64,000 nucleotides of DNA from Plantibacter flavus (GTDB lineage: Bacteria > Actinomycetota > Actinomycetes > Actinomycetales > Microbacteriaceae). Below are positions 7,425 to 15,461 of this stretch, in pieces; position 1 is the first letter of the stretch, and each line of letters opens with the position of its first letter. The stretch spans positions 109,886 through 173,885 of the forward strand of contig NZ_FXAP01000007.1 of assembly GCF_900177615.1 (NCBI RefSeq), given 5' to 3'. The position numbers were made by a program, and so were the translations under genes. The notes beneath the pieces were generated by a model. That model was not told the DNA's origin and did not search any database. It saw only the letters and a list, made by a program, of their open reading frames with translations.

Positions 7425-8915
7425 ATGGCGTTCACCATGCCAACCCTGCTGCCGCACCAAGACATCGTCTGCGAGTGGATCGTCCAGCACGCGAAGTGCG
7501 GGATCTTCCTCACGATGGGCGGAGGGAAGTCGCTCAGCACCCTGACGGCGCTCGCGCGGATTCGACCCGCTGGCCACATTCTCGTGGTTGCCCCCATCAA
7601 CATCGCCCGGTCGACCTGGATCGACGAGATCGTGAAGTGGGGCTTCCCGCTGCGCGTTCGGAGTCTCATCGTCAACGAGCGGGACAAGAAGCTCAGTCGT
7701 GCCAAGCGGCTCGAGCGCTACAAGGCCATCTTCTCCGAACCGCCCACGATGTACTTCATCAACGTCGACCTCATCGACGACCTGGTGAAGAACATGCCCC
7801 GCATGCAGGTGAACGGGCAGGAAGAGATCCAATGGCCGTTCCAGACCGTGATCGTGGACGAGTCGCAGACGCTCAAAAGCCCGACCGGTACACGCTTCCA
7901 GGCGCTGCAGATTGTCGCGCCGGCGACGGTGCGATTCATCGAGCTCACCGGCACACCGACACCGAACGGTCTGATTGATCTCTGGAGTCAGATGTTCCTC
8001 CTGGACGGTGGCCTCGCCCTCGGGCGAACCTTCCAGGAGTACGTCGACCGCTTCTTCAAGCCCGCCCTGATCGTCAACAACGTCGTCCGCCGGTGGGAAC
8101 CTCGACCTGGGGCCGAGGATGAGATCTACGCTCGGGTGCGGCACAAGGTCATGAGCGCCCAGAACACCAGCATCCCGATGCCGGAGGTGTCGAACGAGAT
8201 CGTGAACGTCACTCTGGACAGCGACACCCTCCAGGCATACAAGGACTTCACGCGGGACCTGGTGCTGGACCTCGCCAGCCCCGACCCGAACAACCCGGGA
8301 ACCCTGACGATCACCGCCGACAACGCGGCGATCCTCTACGGGAAGCAGCTGCAGTTCGCCTCGGGCACGATGTACGTCGACGACCAGAAGAACTACGCGG
8401 TCATCCACGAGGAGAAGCTGGCGATGACGGACTACCTCGTTCGGAACAACGGGGGATCACCCGTCCTCATCGCCTACCGCTACAAGTCGGACCTGAAGCA
8501 GCTCCTGCGGCATCTCGGTGCTGCAGGGCACGACGTCAGGGCGTTCGATGGAAGCCGAGGCATGATCGCGGCCTGGAACGCAGGGCAGATCCCGGTCATG
8601 CTGGTTCAGCCCGCAAGTGCGGGACACGGCCTGAATCTCCAGGACGGTGGCCGCACCTTGATCTGGTACTCGCTTCCCGACTCCCTCGAGCACTATCAGC
8701 AGACCAACGCCCGTCTCGCGCGCATGGGGCAGAAGCACCCGGTGCAGATCTGGCGACTGGTGACCAAGGGGACGCGCGACGAGAAGATGCCTCGGATGCT
8801 CGAGCGTAAGCACCTCGTTCAGCTTGGTCTCCTCGACGCGGTCCGCGTCGAAGTGCTCGACGTCGCTGACGACATCCGCGAACTCCTCGGCGATCTGGAC
8901 CTGATCAACATCTAG
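7425..8915 (+). CDS. SNF2-like SF2 helicase/translocase
   Basis: A 496-aa DEAD/SNF2-type ATPase. Motifs: Walker A LTMGGGKS (31-36), motif Ia VVAPINI, motif II VDESQ (D145-Q148, a DEAH variant), motif III LTGTP (174-178), motif V QPASAGHGLNLQ, and motif VI QTNARLARMGQ (about 426-436). This is the usual phage SNF2 helicase length with no accessory DNA-binding domain. The Q-to-MGGGKS spacing and the terminal RxxRxGQ are classic for the family, which translocates on duplex DNA. The start is supported by AGAGAGGAG before the ATG. A run of 11 C lies 20 bases upstream of the start. The gene ends at a bidirectional hairpin shared with the convergent LysM gene. Confidence 0.88.
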   Translation: MAFTMPTLLPHQDIVCEWIVQHAKCGIFLTMGGGKSLSTLTALARIRPAGHILVVAPINIARSTWIDEIVKWGFPLRVRSLIVNERDKKLSRAKRLERYKAIFSEPPTMYFINVDLIDDLVKNMPRMQVNGQEEIQWPFQTVIVDESQTLKSPTGTRFQALQIVAPATVRFIELTGTPTPNGLIDLWSQMFLLDGGLALGRTFQEYVDRFFKPALIVNNVVRRWEPRPGAEDEIYARVRHKVMSAQNTSIPMPEVSNEIVNVTLDSDTLQAYKDFTRDLVLDLASPDPNNPGTLTITADNAAILYGKQLQFASGTMYVDDQKNYAVIHEEKLAMTDYLVRNNGGSPVLIAYRYKSDLKQLLRHLGAAGHDVRAFDGSRGMIAAWNAGQIPVMLVQPASAGHGLNLQDGGRTLIWYSLPDSLEHYQQTNARLARMGQKHPVQIWRLVTKGTRDEKMPRMLERKHLVQLGLLDAVRVEVLDVADDIRELLGDLDLINI

Positions 8916-8935
8916 AACGCGTCCGGAAACAGCGT

Positions 8936-8964
8936 AGAGACCCCCTCGAGTCGAGGGGGTCTCT
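8936..8964. terminator. Bidirectional hairpin between convergent genes
   Basis: A near-perfect palindrome with 14-bp arms (agagaccccctcga / tcgagggggtctct) separated by one base. It lies between the 3' ends of the SNF2-like helicase (+) and the LysM protein (-), so it can serve both strands. Confidence 0.75.
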
Positions 8965-8978
8965 GCGAGAGCGATGTG

Positions 8979-9470
8979 TCAGCCGAACGCCGGCGTCGCG
9001 TCGGCGGAGGCCGGGTCGGGTGCTGGAGGAATGTAGATGAACGGTACCCGCAGCACTGCCCCTTCGGAGATGACGTTCACGTCGCGCACCGCGTTGTAGT
9101 TGGCGATGTAGTCGATACTCATCCCGAACCGCGCAGACAGGTCTGTGAGGGTGTCACCCTCCTGGATCACGTAGATCTCATCAACCGGTTCTGGAACCGG
9201 GTTCTGATCGCTGTCGCGATCCGGGGGTGTTACCGAATCGTCTGTGTCCGGTGTTGGGCTCACGCTCATAGTCGGCACAGCCTGTGCGGCACGGGCATCC
9301 GCGATCGCGGACATCGTGTTCGCGGCGCCCAGGCCACCAACCAACAGGACGCCCAGCAGCACGGCCGCAGATGCTCCACCGGCGATCATCGGGCCTCGAC
9401 CGAACCCCTTCCCGAGGTACGTGCGAGCACGACCGGAGGGCCGTGGTTCGGTATTCGATTCGCCGGCCAT
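8979..9470 (-). CDS. Membrane-anchored LysM-domain protein
   Basis: A 163-aa cell-envelope protein. After a basic, disordered cytoplasmic start there is one hydrophobic segment at about residues 28-48 (IAGGASAAVLLGVLLVGG). A Pro/Asp/Ser-rich linker follows, then a LysM domain near 99-145: YVIQEGDTLTDLSARFGMS, IANYN and VLRVPF. LysM domains bind the glycan strands of peptidoglycan. Topology is inferred as N-in with LysM outside. This is the only - strand gene in the first 32 kb. Its upstream region carries the same 14-base box as two right-arm genes (see 9524-9544), so it is likely regulated with the conjugation module and may help organise the envelope for transfer. Confidence 0.85.
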   Translation of the reverse strand: MAGESNTEPRPSGRARTYLGKGFGRGPMIAGGASAAVLLGVLLVGGLGAANTMSAIADARAAQAVPTMSVSPTPDTDDSVTPPDRDSDQNPVPEPVDEIYVIQEGDTLTDLSARFGMSIDYIANYNAVRDVNVISEGAVLRVPFIYIPPAPDPASADATPAFG

Positions 9471-9523
9471 TCGGGACGCCCTTTCGCGGTGTCTACTTGG
9501 TGATCGAGAACAACGCGCAACAG

Positions 9524-9544
9524 TCGTTTTTCCTCGTTTCCCAG
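9524..9544 (-). promoter_or_regulatory. Element regulon motif upstream of the LysM gene
   Basis: Read on the - strand: CTGGGAAACGAG followed directly by GAAAAACGA, ending 53 bases before the LysM start. The 14-mer ACGAGGAAAAACGA is identical at 54098-54111 and 63709-63722, and the palindrome-like half matches CTNRTWWAYNAG with one mismatch. A promoter or operator role is inferred from position and recurrence. Confidence 0.6.
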
Positions 9545-9642
9545 TGTAATCCGAGATACCCTAGGAACCAAGCAGGTCCCGCAGGGGCAGCAACACCCAC
9601 CACAAGAAACCACGCAGAAACCTCAAAGAAAGCAGGCTCATC

Positions 9643-10710
9643 ATGGGCATCCCCGCAGAGCGACTCCGTGAGGGCCAGCAGGTCCTCGTCCGCGGCAACA
9701 TCTCCTTCTCCCGTCTCGCCAGCCTCGTCGAGGGTGAGGCGCTGGCTCGCAGCATCGAGCAGGCCAAGAGCCGAGGCTCGCTCTACCCGACCAAGGTCCC
9801 CCACACGACGATCAACATCGTCAACGCGCGCGTCGTCCCCGGCGACCCTACCAACCCGACCCTCGAAGAGCAGTTCGTCAACGAGAAGATCTTCCCGGTG
9901 AAGAAGGGCGAGAACGCCGGGAAGCCCGGCTTCGGCCTCGACAGCAAGTCGACCTACCTGCCGACCATCCTCGAGCCGGACCCGGAGCACGAGGGTCAGT
10001 ACCGCCAGGTCGTCCTCGAGCGAGACCTCGCAAGCGGCCTCGACGTCACCATCGTGATCAACATCTTCAAGAACGGTGATTTCGAGAAGCGTGGCCTCGG
10101 TCTGCAGCAGGTCGTCCTCCACGAAGAGCTCCGGTACTTCGCCTCCGGCGTGAGCGCGGCCCAGCTGGCTGCTCGCGGCATCGTCGTCCACGGAGACGTC
10201 AAGCCGGTCACGGGCGTCGCGGCTGGCCCCGTCGCCGGCGCCGCCGCGCCGCAGGCAGCCGTCGCAGCTGCGCCGGTGGAGTACCCCGCCAACACCGTCG
10301 CCGACCCGCGTGGCTACGCGGCACCCATGCCGGGTGCCCAGGGCACGTTCCCGGCGCCGGCAGCGCAGTCGTTCCCGGTGAGCGCGCCCCTGGTGCAGAC
10401 TGCACCGGCGGCGCAGGCGTTCCCGCAGGCCGCACCGGCCGCCGCACTGGCCGCTCAGCAGTTCCCCGTCAGCGCTCCGGTCCAGGCTCCCGCGCCGGCG
10501 GCCGCCACCGTCGCTGCCCCGGTCGAGTCGCCCGAGGAGACGATCGCTCGTCTGCAGCAGCAGCTCGCCGAGCAGGCCGCAGCGCAGAACGGATCCGGTG
10601 GCGCATCTGCGTTCGACGCGGCCGCGCCCGCGGCGGCGCCCACCGCGGTCGGCGGATCGAGCCCCTGGGACGTCGCCGGCCTCGTCGGGGCTGGTTCGTA
10701 CCAGGGCTAG
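9643..10710 (+). CDS. Possible single-stranded DNA-binding protein with long Ala/Pro/Gln tail
   Basis: A 355-aa protein of two parts. Residues 1-190 are beta-rich and charged (QQVLVRGNISFSRL, VPHTTINIVNARVVP, RQVVLERDLASGLDVTIVIN), compatible with an OB-type fold. Residues about 190-340 are a low-complexity Ala/Pro/Gln linker. It contains repeats around SFPVSAP and QFPVSAP and a short Gln-rich helix (ARLQQQLAEQAAAQ). A short conserved-looking tip follows, SSPWDVAGLVG. This body-linker-tip layout is typical of SSB proteins, but no SSB signature was recognised, so the call is tentative. It lies between a SNF2 helicase and a primase, and a very strong hairpin follows. A scaffold role is an alternative. 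Confidence 0.45.
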   Translation: MGIPAERLREGQQVLVRGNISFSRLASLVEGEALARSIEQAKSRGSLYPTKVPHTTINIVNARVVPGDPTNPTLEEQFVNEKIFPVKKGENAGKPGFGLDSKSTYLPTILEPDPEHEGQYRQVVLERDLASGLDVTIVINIFKNGDFEKRGLGLQQVVLHEELRYFASGVSAAQLAARGIVVHGDVKPVTGVAAGPVAGAAAPQAAVAAAPVEYPANTVADPRGYAAPMPGAQGTFPAPAAQSFPVSAPLVQTAPAAQAFPQAAPAAALAAQQFPVSAPVQAPAPAAATVAAPVESPEETIARLQQQLAEQAAAQNGSGGASAFDAAAPAAAPTAVGGSSPWDVAGLVGAGSYQG

Positions 10711-10720
10711 AACCAACCAG

Positions 10721-10760
10721 CGCAGAAGGGCCCGGGGCATTCGCCCCGGGCCCTTCTGCG
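10721..10760 (+). terminator. Very strong hairpin
   Basis: Perfect 18-bp arms (10721-10738 and 10743-10760) with a 4-base loop (attc), directly after the stop of the preceding gene and 29 bases before the next start. No U-tract follows. Confidence 0.75.
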
Positions 10761-10789
10761 TACTCACCCCAACCCAACGAAGGAATCCC

Positions 10790-11095
10790 ATGACGACGCC
10801 CATCGGTACACCCGCCGCGAATGCGATCGCTCCTGCCACTGTGTCTGGCATGGTCACCGTCCACATGACCGAAGTGATCGTCACCAGCTACGAACTGCCC
10901 GCCGCGGACTTCACTGCCCTCGGACTCACCGGTTCGGCTGGTGAACGTGCAGAACCGTACGATGAGAAGGCGATCCTTGCCGGTATCGAACAGCTCGACG
11001 AGCTCGAGCCGCTGGTGATGGCCAGCATCGCCGACCACGAACCGGGCGAGTACTCCGTCGTCGAGCGCACGATCACCCTCACCGCTTCCCAGTAG
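10790..11095 (+). CDS. Hypothetical protein, 101 aa
   Basis: Not recognised. An Ala/Thr-rich start is followed by beta-like segments (SGMVTVHMTEVIVTSYEL), an acidic helix and a strand at the end (YSVVERTITLT). There is no membrane segment. CGAAGGA precedes the ATG at 10790, which decides this start over upstream in-frame codons lying inside the hairpin. It is followed after 21 bases by the primase gene and is probably in the same transcript. Confidence 0.6.
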   Translation: MTTPIGTPAANAIAPATVSGMVTVHMTEVIVTSYELPAADFTALGLTGSAGERAEPYDEKAILAGIEQLDELEPLVMASIADHEPGEYSVVERTITLTASQ

Positions 11096-11116
11096 AAACC
11101 TCCGAGAAAGCTCCTC

Positions 11117-12100
11117 ATGCCGAACACGACCACAGCAGATCTCTACGCGGCGTTCCCGGCCTTCTACGACAACAGCCTCATCGGGGCAATCGCCGATGTC
11201 GCCCGGTGGACGGTCTCCGACAGCGACAAGATGCCCATCAACATGCGTAACCTCATGGCTGGTGGCCCGATCTGGGGCGCTCATGAGATCAGCGATCAGT
11301 GCCTGGTCACTCTCGATGAGATGACGAGCTTCCTCCCCAACGCCGCCAACAACGCCTTCTACCTGCGAGCACAGACCGATGGCTTCGTCGTGCTGGACAT
11401 CGAGCCGAGCTGCCCACCGGAAGTCGCCGCTGCGCTGCTCGGGATTCCGAGCCTCTACTCCGAGCTGTCGATGAGCGGGAACGGATACCACCTCGCGCTC
11501 CCCTTGCCGGCGAACTTCTGGGACTTCCCCATCGCCAGCACCAAACGAGTGCTCCGCCACGAGCACGGCTGGTACGAGATCCTGCTCGATCACTGGGTCA
11601 CCTTCACCAGGTCTGAGATTCCGGACGACAGACGCCCTGTCCAGGACTTCACGCCAGGCGCCTGGGAGGCGCTCTACGCGTCGCTCGCCAAGGATGCCGT
11701 TGAAGCACCGACGACAGGGTTCGACATGTCGTCCGAGCGACCCGATGTTCCGAACATCGAGAAGATCCTCGAGCTCATGACCCGACGCCCACTCGAGAAG
11801 ACCCTCGACGACTTCCGCGGCGACTCGTCTCGATACGAGTTCTCAACGCTCGGTGTGCTGTACAACCGACTGCGTCCGATCCTCGTGGCTATGCGGGATG
11901 TGGCGCCTGACGCCGTCTACGACGACGGCGTCCAAGCCTGGCTTGTCTACGAGGCCGCATCTCAGCTGCTGCCTCCCCGGGACAAGCACGAGGAGATGCG
12001 CAACGGTCTGCCCTTGCTGCTGAACGCCGCAGTCGCCCTCGTGGCCCGACGTCTCGGCGACAAAGCTGACGAAGAAGCTCGCAACACTTCAGAACGGTAG
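11117..12100 (+). CDS. Archaeo-eukaryotic-type primase (Prim-Pol/AEP-like)
   Basis: A 327-aa protein carrying the three AEP motifs at the expected order and spacing. Motif I is GFVVLDIEP (D94, E96; metal ligands), motif II is SMSGNGYHLALP (H125; sxH nucleotide-binding pattern) and motif III is WYEILLDHWVTFTR (E153, H159, then the VTFT strand). Helices rich in charged residues form the last 130 residues, perhaps the helical cap domain of mobile-element Prim-Pols. Known family role: de novo primer synthesis and sometimes DNA polymerisation. Here it is separate from the SF3 helicase at the left edge instead of fused to it. The start is supported by GAGAAAG before the ATG. Confidence 0.72.
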   Translation: MPNTTTADLYAAFPAFYDNSLIGAIADVARWTVSDSDKMPINMRNLMAGGPIWGAHEISDQCLVTLDEMTSFLPNAANNAFYLRAQTDGFVVLDIEPSCPPEVAAALLGIPSLYSELSMSGNGYHLALPLPANFWDFPIASTKRVLRHEHGWYEILLDHWVTFTRSEIPDDRRPVQDFTPGAWEALYASLAKDAVEAPTTGFDMSSERPDVPNIEKILELMTRRPLEKTLDDFRGDSSRYEFSTLGVLYNRLRPILVAMRDVAPDAVYDDGVQAWLVYEAASQLLPPRDKHEEMRNGLPLLLNAAVALVARRLGDKADEEARNTSER

Positions 12101-12141
12101 CCCGTGGGTTGCCGATCTGGCCGACCCCGAAATGAGACCAG

Positions 12142-12540
12142 ATGACAACCGAGCAACACCTCATAGCGATCGTGGAATCCGTCGCCCAGGCTATCCACGA
12201 CGACGAGATGGGTCGTGGGTCCTGGGACGACTACGGCTGCTGGACCATCAACACCGACACGGTGCACGAGGAGTACCGCTCGCGCGCACGTGCCGCGCTG
12301 GACGCGATTCCGGGCCTGCGTCTGGAGGAGCAGGTCCGCGTCACCTATCGCCACGACGGCCGATCCGGCGAAGCCCTCGGTCCGAGCGTCGACGCCATCG
12401 TCAAACGCGTCGAGAACGTCGGGCTGCAGCGATACGTCAGCGCAGAGGTGCTGATCGACAAGGTCGAGCGACAGATGGTGCTCACCGCCCTCACACCGTG
12501 GATCACCGATCGCACCAACCAGACGCGGTCACACGGCTGA
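12142..12540 (+). CDS. Hypothetical protein, 132 aa
   Basis: Not recognised. The first half is acidic and helical, with an aromatic loop (GSWDDYGCWTINTDTVHEEY). The second half has alternating strands and helices (LEEQVRVTYRHDGR, then VDAIVKRVENVGLQRYV). A small alpha/beta domain is likely. It is preceded by a short gap after the primase and followed by a 106-base gap without a gene. The ribosome site is poor. Confidence 0.55.
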   Translation: MTTEQHLIAIVESVAQAIHDDEMGRGSWDDYGCWTINTDTVHEEYRSRARAALDAIPGLRLEEQVRVTYRHDGRSGEALGPSVDAIVKRVENVGLQRYVSAEVLIDKVERQMVLTALTPWITDRTNQTRSHG

Positions 12541-12646
12541 GCCACGCATCGCAGACGGCGACGGCTGGTCACGTGGCCAAACCCCCATATCGACGCACCC
12601 GCGGTACAACACCCTCAACCCAGATGCCGAACGAAGGACACCGATC

Positions 12647-13234
12647 ATGACTACCCTGACCACCGTCGATGAGATCAACGCGTACTTCGAGTCGACCGTA
12701 TACGCGGCATCGTCGACGACGAATTTCGTCACAGCGCTGAACGCGGCCGGCGACCCGTTGATCCTCTGGGAGGACGAAGACGGGAACGTCTGCTTCCAGG
12801 GGGTCCCCTGGGCTCAAGACGAGGCGGGCGCGACCGTCGACCCGAACCGCGGCACCCTCCACGAAGAATCGAGCGCACTGCCGCTGACCGTACTTCATCC
12901 ACTCACGGGAGCGAACGATGCCGCGATCGAGTGGGAGACGGGGCAACCAAACGGCACCGGTGAGATCGAAGCATCCACGGAACGCGACTGGTATACGGAC
13001 TCGCGGGTCACCCACCGGCGCCTCGTCACCCGAGGGCCGTGGCTGCCTGCGCCCGCTGGCATAACCGCGCCCAAGTCAACGACCGATGGACCAGTGCACT
13101 GGATTGGAGACGCGCCCACCAGTCTCCACGGCAACGGGGCGACATCGTTCAAGCGGACGACCCGTAGCCCCATCGAAGTCACCTGCGGGCTGTGTCTCAA
13201 CCTGCTGGCTCGAGATGAGCCGAGCGAGTCATGA
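12647..13234 (+). CDS. Hypothetical protein, 195 aa
   Basis: Not recognised. Residues 1-60 look like a compact alpha/beta domain (FVTALNAAGDPLILWEDEDG). The rest is polar, and the end holds a CxxC pair (TCGLCLNLL), which may bind zinc. GAAGGA lies before the ATG at 12647. It overlaps the next gene by four bases (ATGA), so it belongs to the coupled small-gene run from 12.6 to 14.7 kb. Confidence 0.6.
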   Translation: MTTLTTVDEINAYFESTVYAASSTTNFVTALNAAGDPLILWEDEDGNVCFQGVPWAQDEAGATVDPNRGTLHEESSALPLTVLHPLTGANDAAIEWETGQPNGTGEIEASTERDWYTDSRVTHRRLVTRGPWLPAPAGITAPKSTTDGPVHWIGDAPTSLHGNGATSFKRTTRSPIEVTCGLCLNLLARDEPSES

Positions 13235-13446
13235 GTGTTCGGATCTCGCTCAAGAATGCCGAGATCGACGTGCTCTACGACTTGCAGGACGGAGATTCAG
13301 TCGGGTCGCCGGAACACCCGGACTACGGCGTACTCATGGGAATCGTGGACAAGGTGGCACGCGCCGACCAGCGGCCGTCCCAGGGGTCACCCGGTCTCGG
13401 TCTGGTCGACAGCGAAGCGTGCGACTCGGAGGTACATCGTGGCTAG
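13231..13446 (+). CDS. Hypothetical protein, 71 aa
   Basis: Not recognised. It starts with a strand-like RISLKNAEIDVLYDLQDGD and has a Gly/Pro-rich second half. It starts inside the previous stop (ATGA) and overlaps the next GTG start by 8 bases. These overlaps are the main support for it being translated. Confidence 0.5.
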   Translation: MSVRISLKNAEIDVLYDLQDGDSVGSPEHPDYGVLMGIVDKVARADQRPSQGSPGLGLVDSEACDSEVHRG

Positions 13447-13858
13447 GACAAGGCGTGACATCGCGCTGCGCATGGCTCGCGAGATCGACCCGACCGGCGC
13501 GCCGGAGGATGACGACTACATCGACGACTGGGAGCCGGGGCACACGGTCTGCGGTGGTCACGGCGACCCCGGCTGCTCAGGCTGCTGGATGCACGACTAC
13601 GACGAGGGCGATTCATTCGAATCCATGGACTCACTTGAGTTCCACCGCCTCGTGAGCGAGCAAATCGAGAGCAACGTCCGACTTCTCGTGCTCGCCAGCG
13701 GTGTCACCCTGCCCGAGTACCAGGCAGATGTGGACGGGATCATCGCCGCGCTCGCGACGGGTGCAGTCACAGTCGCTCTGCAGCACGGCCTGGTGACCCC
13801 GATACCGATCGATTCAACGAAGGAGGGACACCGTGGCTCAGAAGCTCCGCGTCGCTGA
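13439..13858 (+). CDS. Hypothetical Cys-rich acidic protein, 139 aa
   Basis: Not recognised. The GTG at 13439 is preceded by GGAGG at ideal spacing, which decides this start. Residues 37-55 hold a Cys/His/Gly cluster (VCGGHGDPGCSGCWMHDYDE; CxxxH...CxxC), suggesting a zinc-binding knuckle. The second half is helical and acidic (QIESNVRLLVLASGVTLPEY). The next gene begins before this one ends, overlapping by 26 bases. Confidence 0.6.
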   Translation: MARTRRDIALRMAREIDPTGAPEDDDYIDDWEPGHTVCGGHGDPGCSGCWMHDYDEGDSFESMDSLEFHRLVSEQIESNVRLLVLASGVTLPEYQADVDGIIAALATGAVTVALQHGLVTPIPIDSTKEGHRGSEAPRR

Positions 13859-14108
13859 ACAGGACGGAGATGTCATCGTGCTCGGAACGGACCAGATTCG
13901 CGAGGCAGCTGACTTCGCCGGCCTCGACAACGACAAGGGCATCCACTGGGACGCCTCTCACGGCGGCCTGCTCGCCCGGAGGAACGGGCGCTGGGTGTTC
14001 CGGAGCGAAGACCGGCCACCGAAGGATGCCCGACCCGGCGTAATGTTCACGTCCGTTCGCAAACCAATCGACCCGGATCAGGAGCGTCATGGAAGGATTG
14101 CCGAATGA
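13833..14108 (+). CDS. Hypothetical protein, 91 aa
   Basis: Not recognised. A small beta-rich domain with strand-turn patterns (DGDVIVLGTDQIREA, GGLLARRNGRWVFRSED), followed by a basic tail. AAGGAGGG before the GTG at 13833 gives strong support for the start. Its stop overlaps the next ATG (ATGA). Confidence 0.6.
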   Translation: MAQKLRVAEQDGDVIVLGTDQIREAADFAGLDNDKGIHWDASHGGLLARRNGRWVFRSEDRPPKDARPGVMFTSVRKPIDPDQERHGRIAE

Positions 14109-14260
14109 GCGTGTGGATACTCCTGCGAGACGACCCGTTCGGGAACGGCGACATTCAGTCAGTGCACTCGTCACAGGAACGCGCCGACGCAGCCCTACTC
14201 GCCGCGCAACGACCGGGCGAATCGTTCACCGTGGAGGAATGGCCCGTCGACGGGGTCTAG
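14105..14260 (+). CDS. Small protein, 51 aa
   Basis: A short gene starting within the stop of the previous one (ATGA at 14105). The protein reads MSVWILLRDDPFGNGDIQSV and continues HSSQERADAALLAAQRPGES to a C-terminal EEWPVDGV. This strand-loop-helix-strand pattern, with a Trp near the start and an 'SSQERADAAL' helix, resembles small unknown proteins common in actinophages. Too short for a firm family call. Overlap and length of the pattern support translation. Confidence 0.55.
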   Translation: MSVWILLRDDPFGNGDIQSVHSSQERADAALLAAQRPGESFTVEEWPVDGV

Positions 14261-14351
14261 AGACCGTCGTTGAACTAGCGGGTGGCGCTTCGTGACGGCC
14301 GTTCGTGACTTCGGAGCTCAACGCAATGCAAGCCTCTGGAGAATCGCCGTC

Positions 14352-14549
14352 GTGACGATCGCCTGTGATGGGCCGCATGCGCACGGCACTCAGCCGGCCG
14401 GTATTCGATCAGTCAGTGCCGCCGAAGGGCGGAAGGCCGCTCGGCTACAGGGATGGGCTGTCGCCGTGAAGAACCCGGGTGGCAAGCCCCGCGACTTCTG
14501 CCCCGAGCACCACGGTAACCCGAACAGTTCGAAGGATGGACATGGCTGA
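14352..14549 (+). CDS. Small zinc-binding-like protein, 65 aa
   Basis: The GTG at 14352, with TGGAG upstream, gives MTIACDGPHAHG at the start and RDFCPEHHG near the end. That is a C..H..H / C..HH set that could bind one metal ion. Between them is a helix with AAEGRKAARLQGW, a layout seen in small phage zinc proteins. A longer form from the GTG at 14292 (85 aa) is possible but adds no recognisable sequence. It overlaps the next ATG by 8 bases. Confidence 0.5.
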   Translation: MTIACDGPHAHGTQPAGIRSVSAAEGRKAARLQGWAVAVKNPGGKPRDFCPEHHGNPNSSKDGHG

Positions 14550-14688
14550 ACGCCCACGTGACCTGTCGCAGCGCGAGCTTGACGACCTCATCCACGAGCT
14601 GATCCTCGCGGGTAGGGAAGATACGCCGGAGTTTCTCCGAGCGTTCAAGGAAGACGAGCGACGCAGTGAGGAAGCCGACCGTGGCTGA
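14542..14688 (+). CDS. Small charged helical protein, 48 aa
   Basis: The ATG at 14542 follows GAAGGA at proper spacing and overlaps the preceding stop. The sequence MAERPRDLSQRELDDLIHEL continues as a charged amphipathic helix with AFKEDERRSEEADRG at the end. Nearly all residues are helix formers. The role is unknown; small acidic regulators or inhibitors often look like this. Confidence 0.5.
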   Translation: MAERPRDLSQRELDDLIHELILAGREDTPEFLRAFKEDERRSEEADRG

Positions 14689-14803
14689 ACCGACAAAGGC
14701 GAAGGCATCTACCGCGACGAATGCAGGATGGGGCTCGGGACTCACCGTCCGTGCGACCCACGCTGCACTGCGCACACCTCCTAGAACATGGTCGCAGCAG
14801 TGA
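14681..14803 (+). CDS. Possible 40-aa open frame
   Basis: A GTG at 14681, overlapping the previous gene, follows GAGGAAG at 7 bases. It opens a 40-codon frame (MAEPTKAKASTATNAGWGSG onward) ending at 14803. Composition is Ala/Thr/Arg-rich with no family resemblance. Support is only the ribosome site and the overlap pattern of this operon; it may not be a gene. Confidence 0.25.
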   Translation: MAEPTKAKASTATNAGWGSGLTVRATHAALRTPPRTWSQQ

Positions 14804-14818
14804 CCAACTAGGTCACTG
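14798..14818. promoter_or_regulatory. Inverted repeat, possible operator
   Basis: CAGTGACC aacta GGTCACTG, 8-bp perfect arms with a 5-base spacer, sits in a 130-base gap before the gene at 14934. No hairpin-plus-U pattern is present, so protein binding is more likely than termination. Confidence 0.35.
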
Positions 14819-14933
14819 ACGCGCGCCAACCCCGGCGTGCCACATCCCTCAGCCCGACGCTTCGGCGGAGGGCTCATTGGCGCGCCCGAAAACGGGTGCC
14901 GCCGTCTCACCCCCACCGAAACCAGGAGGCAGC

Positions 14934-15422
14934 ATGCCAGACACATCTGCGACAGCGGTCCTCGAAGAACCGCCGATCGAGACCGCGGACGACTTCGACG
15001 ACAAGATCGTCCACGTCATCGAGAGCCGGTACCACTACCGCGACGATGACAACTACCCGGTCGTCAAAGACGAGATCCAGGTCGACGAAGGATGGTTCTC
15101 CACCCCCGAGTCGGCTCAGGCCCGATGCGACTACCTCAACACCCGGCACATCGCTGGATACAACGCCAGCGTCGACGCTGCTCGACGCGCACATGAGGCC
15201 AAGATCCAGCGGGCGGAGCTCGCCAACCAGGAAGCCGCCGTCATCCGCGCGGCCGGCCTGAACAAGGCCGATGTGCGGGTACCTCCCCCATTCGTGGCGG
15301 AGAGCCTCGCCAGCTTCAGGAGCGGAACCAGCTACACGGTCTACGAGGTCGTCGAGATCAAGCACTCCGACCACGATGGCCTCGCTCGCGCGGCCGGGGT
15401 CGTGTTCCCGCCCAAGGAGTAA
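14934..15422 (+). CDS. Hypothetical protein, 162 aa
   Basis: Not recognised. AGGAGG before the ATG at 14934 decides the start. The first 30 residues are acidic, then a DDNYPVVKDEIQVDEGWFST segment leads into a long charged helix (ARRAHEAKIQRAELANQEAAV). A beta-like C-terminal part, TSYTVYEVVEIKHSDHDGLA, follows. The central helix could mediate coiled-coil contacts. It ends before a 341-base gene-free stretch, so it is probably the last gene of its unit. Confidence 0.6.
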   Translation: MPDTSATAVLEEPPIETADDFDDKIVHVIESRYHYRDDDNYPVVKDEIQVDEGWFSTPESAQARCDYLNTRHIAGYNASVDAARRAHEAKIQRAELANQEAAVIRAAGLNKADVRVPPPFVAESLASFRSGTSYTVYEVVEIKHSDHDGLARAAGVVFPPKE

Positions 15423-15435
15423 CCCGACCGAGAAC

Positions 15436-15461
15436 GGGCGCCGCAGAGATCTGCGGCGCCC
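15436..15461 (+). terminator. GC-rich hairpin
   Basis: Arms of 11 bp (gggcgccgcag / ctgcggcgccc) with a 4-base loop, 14 bases after the preceding stop. It marks the end of the 10.8-15.4 kb small-gene unit. Confidence 0.65.
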
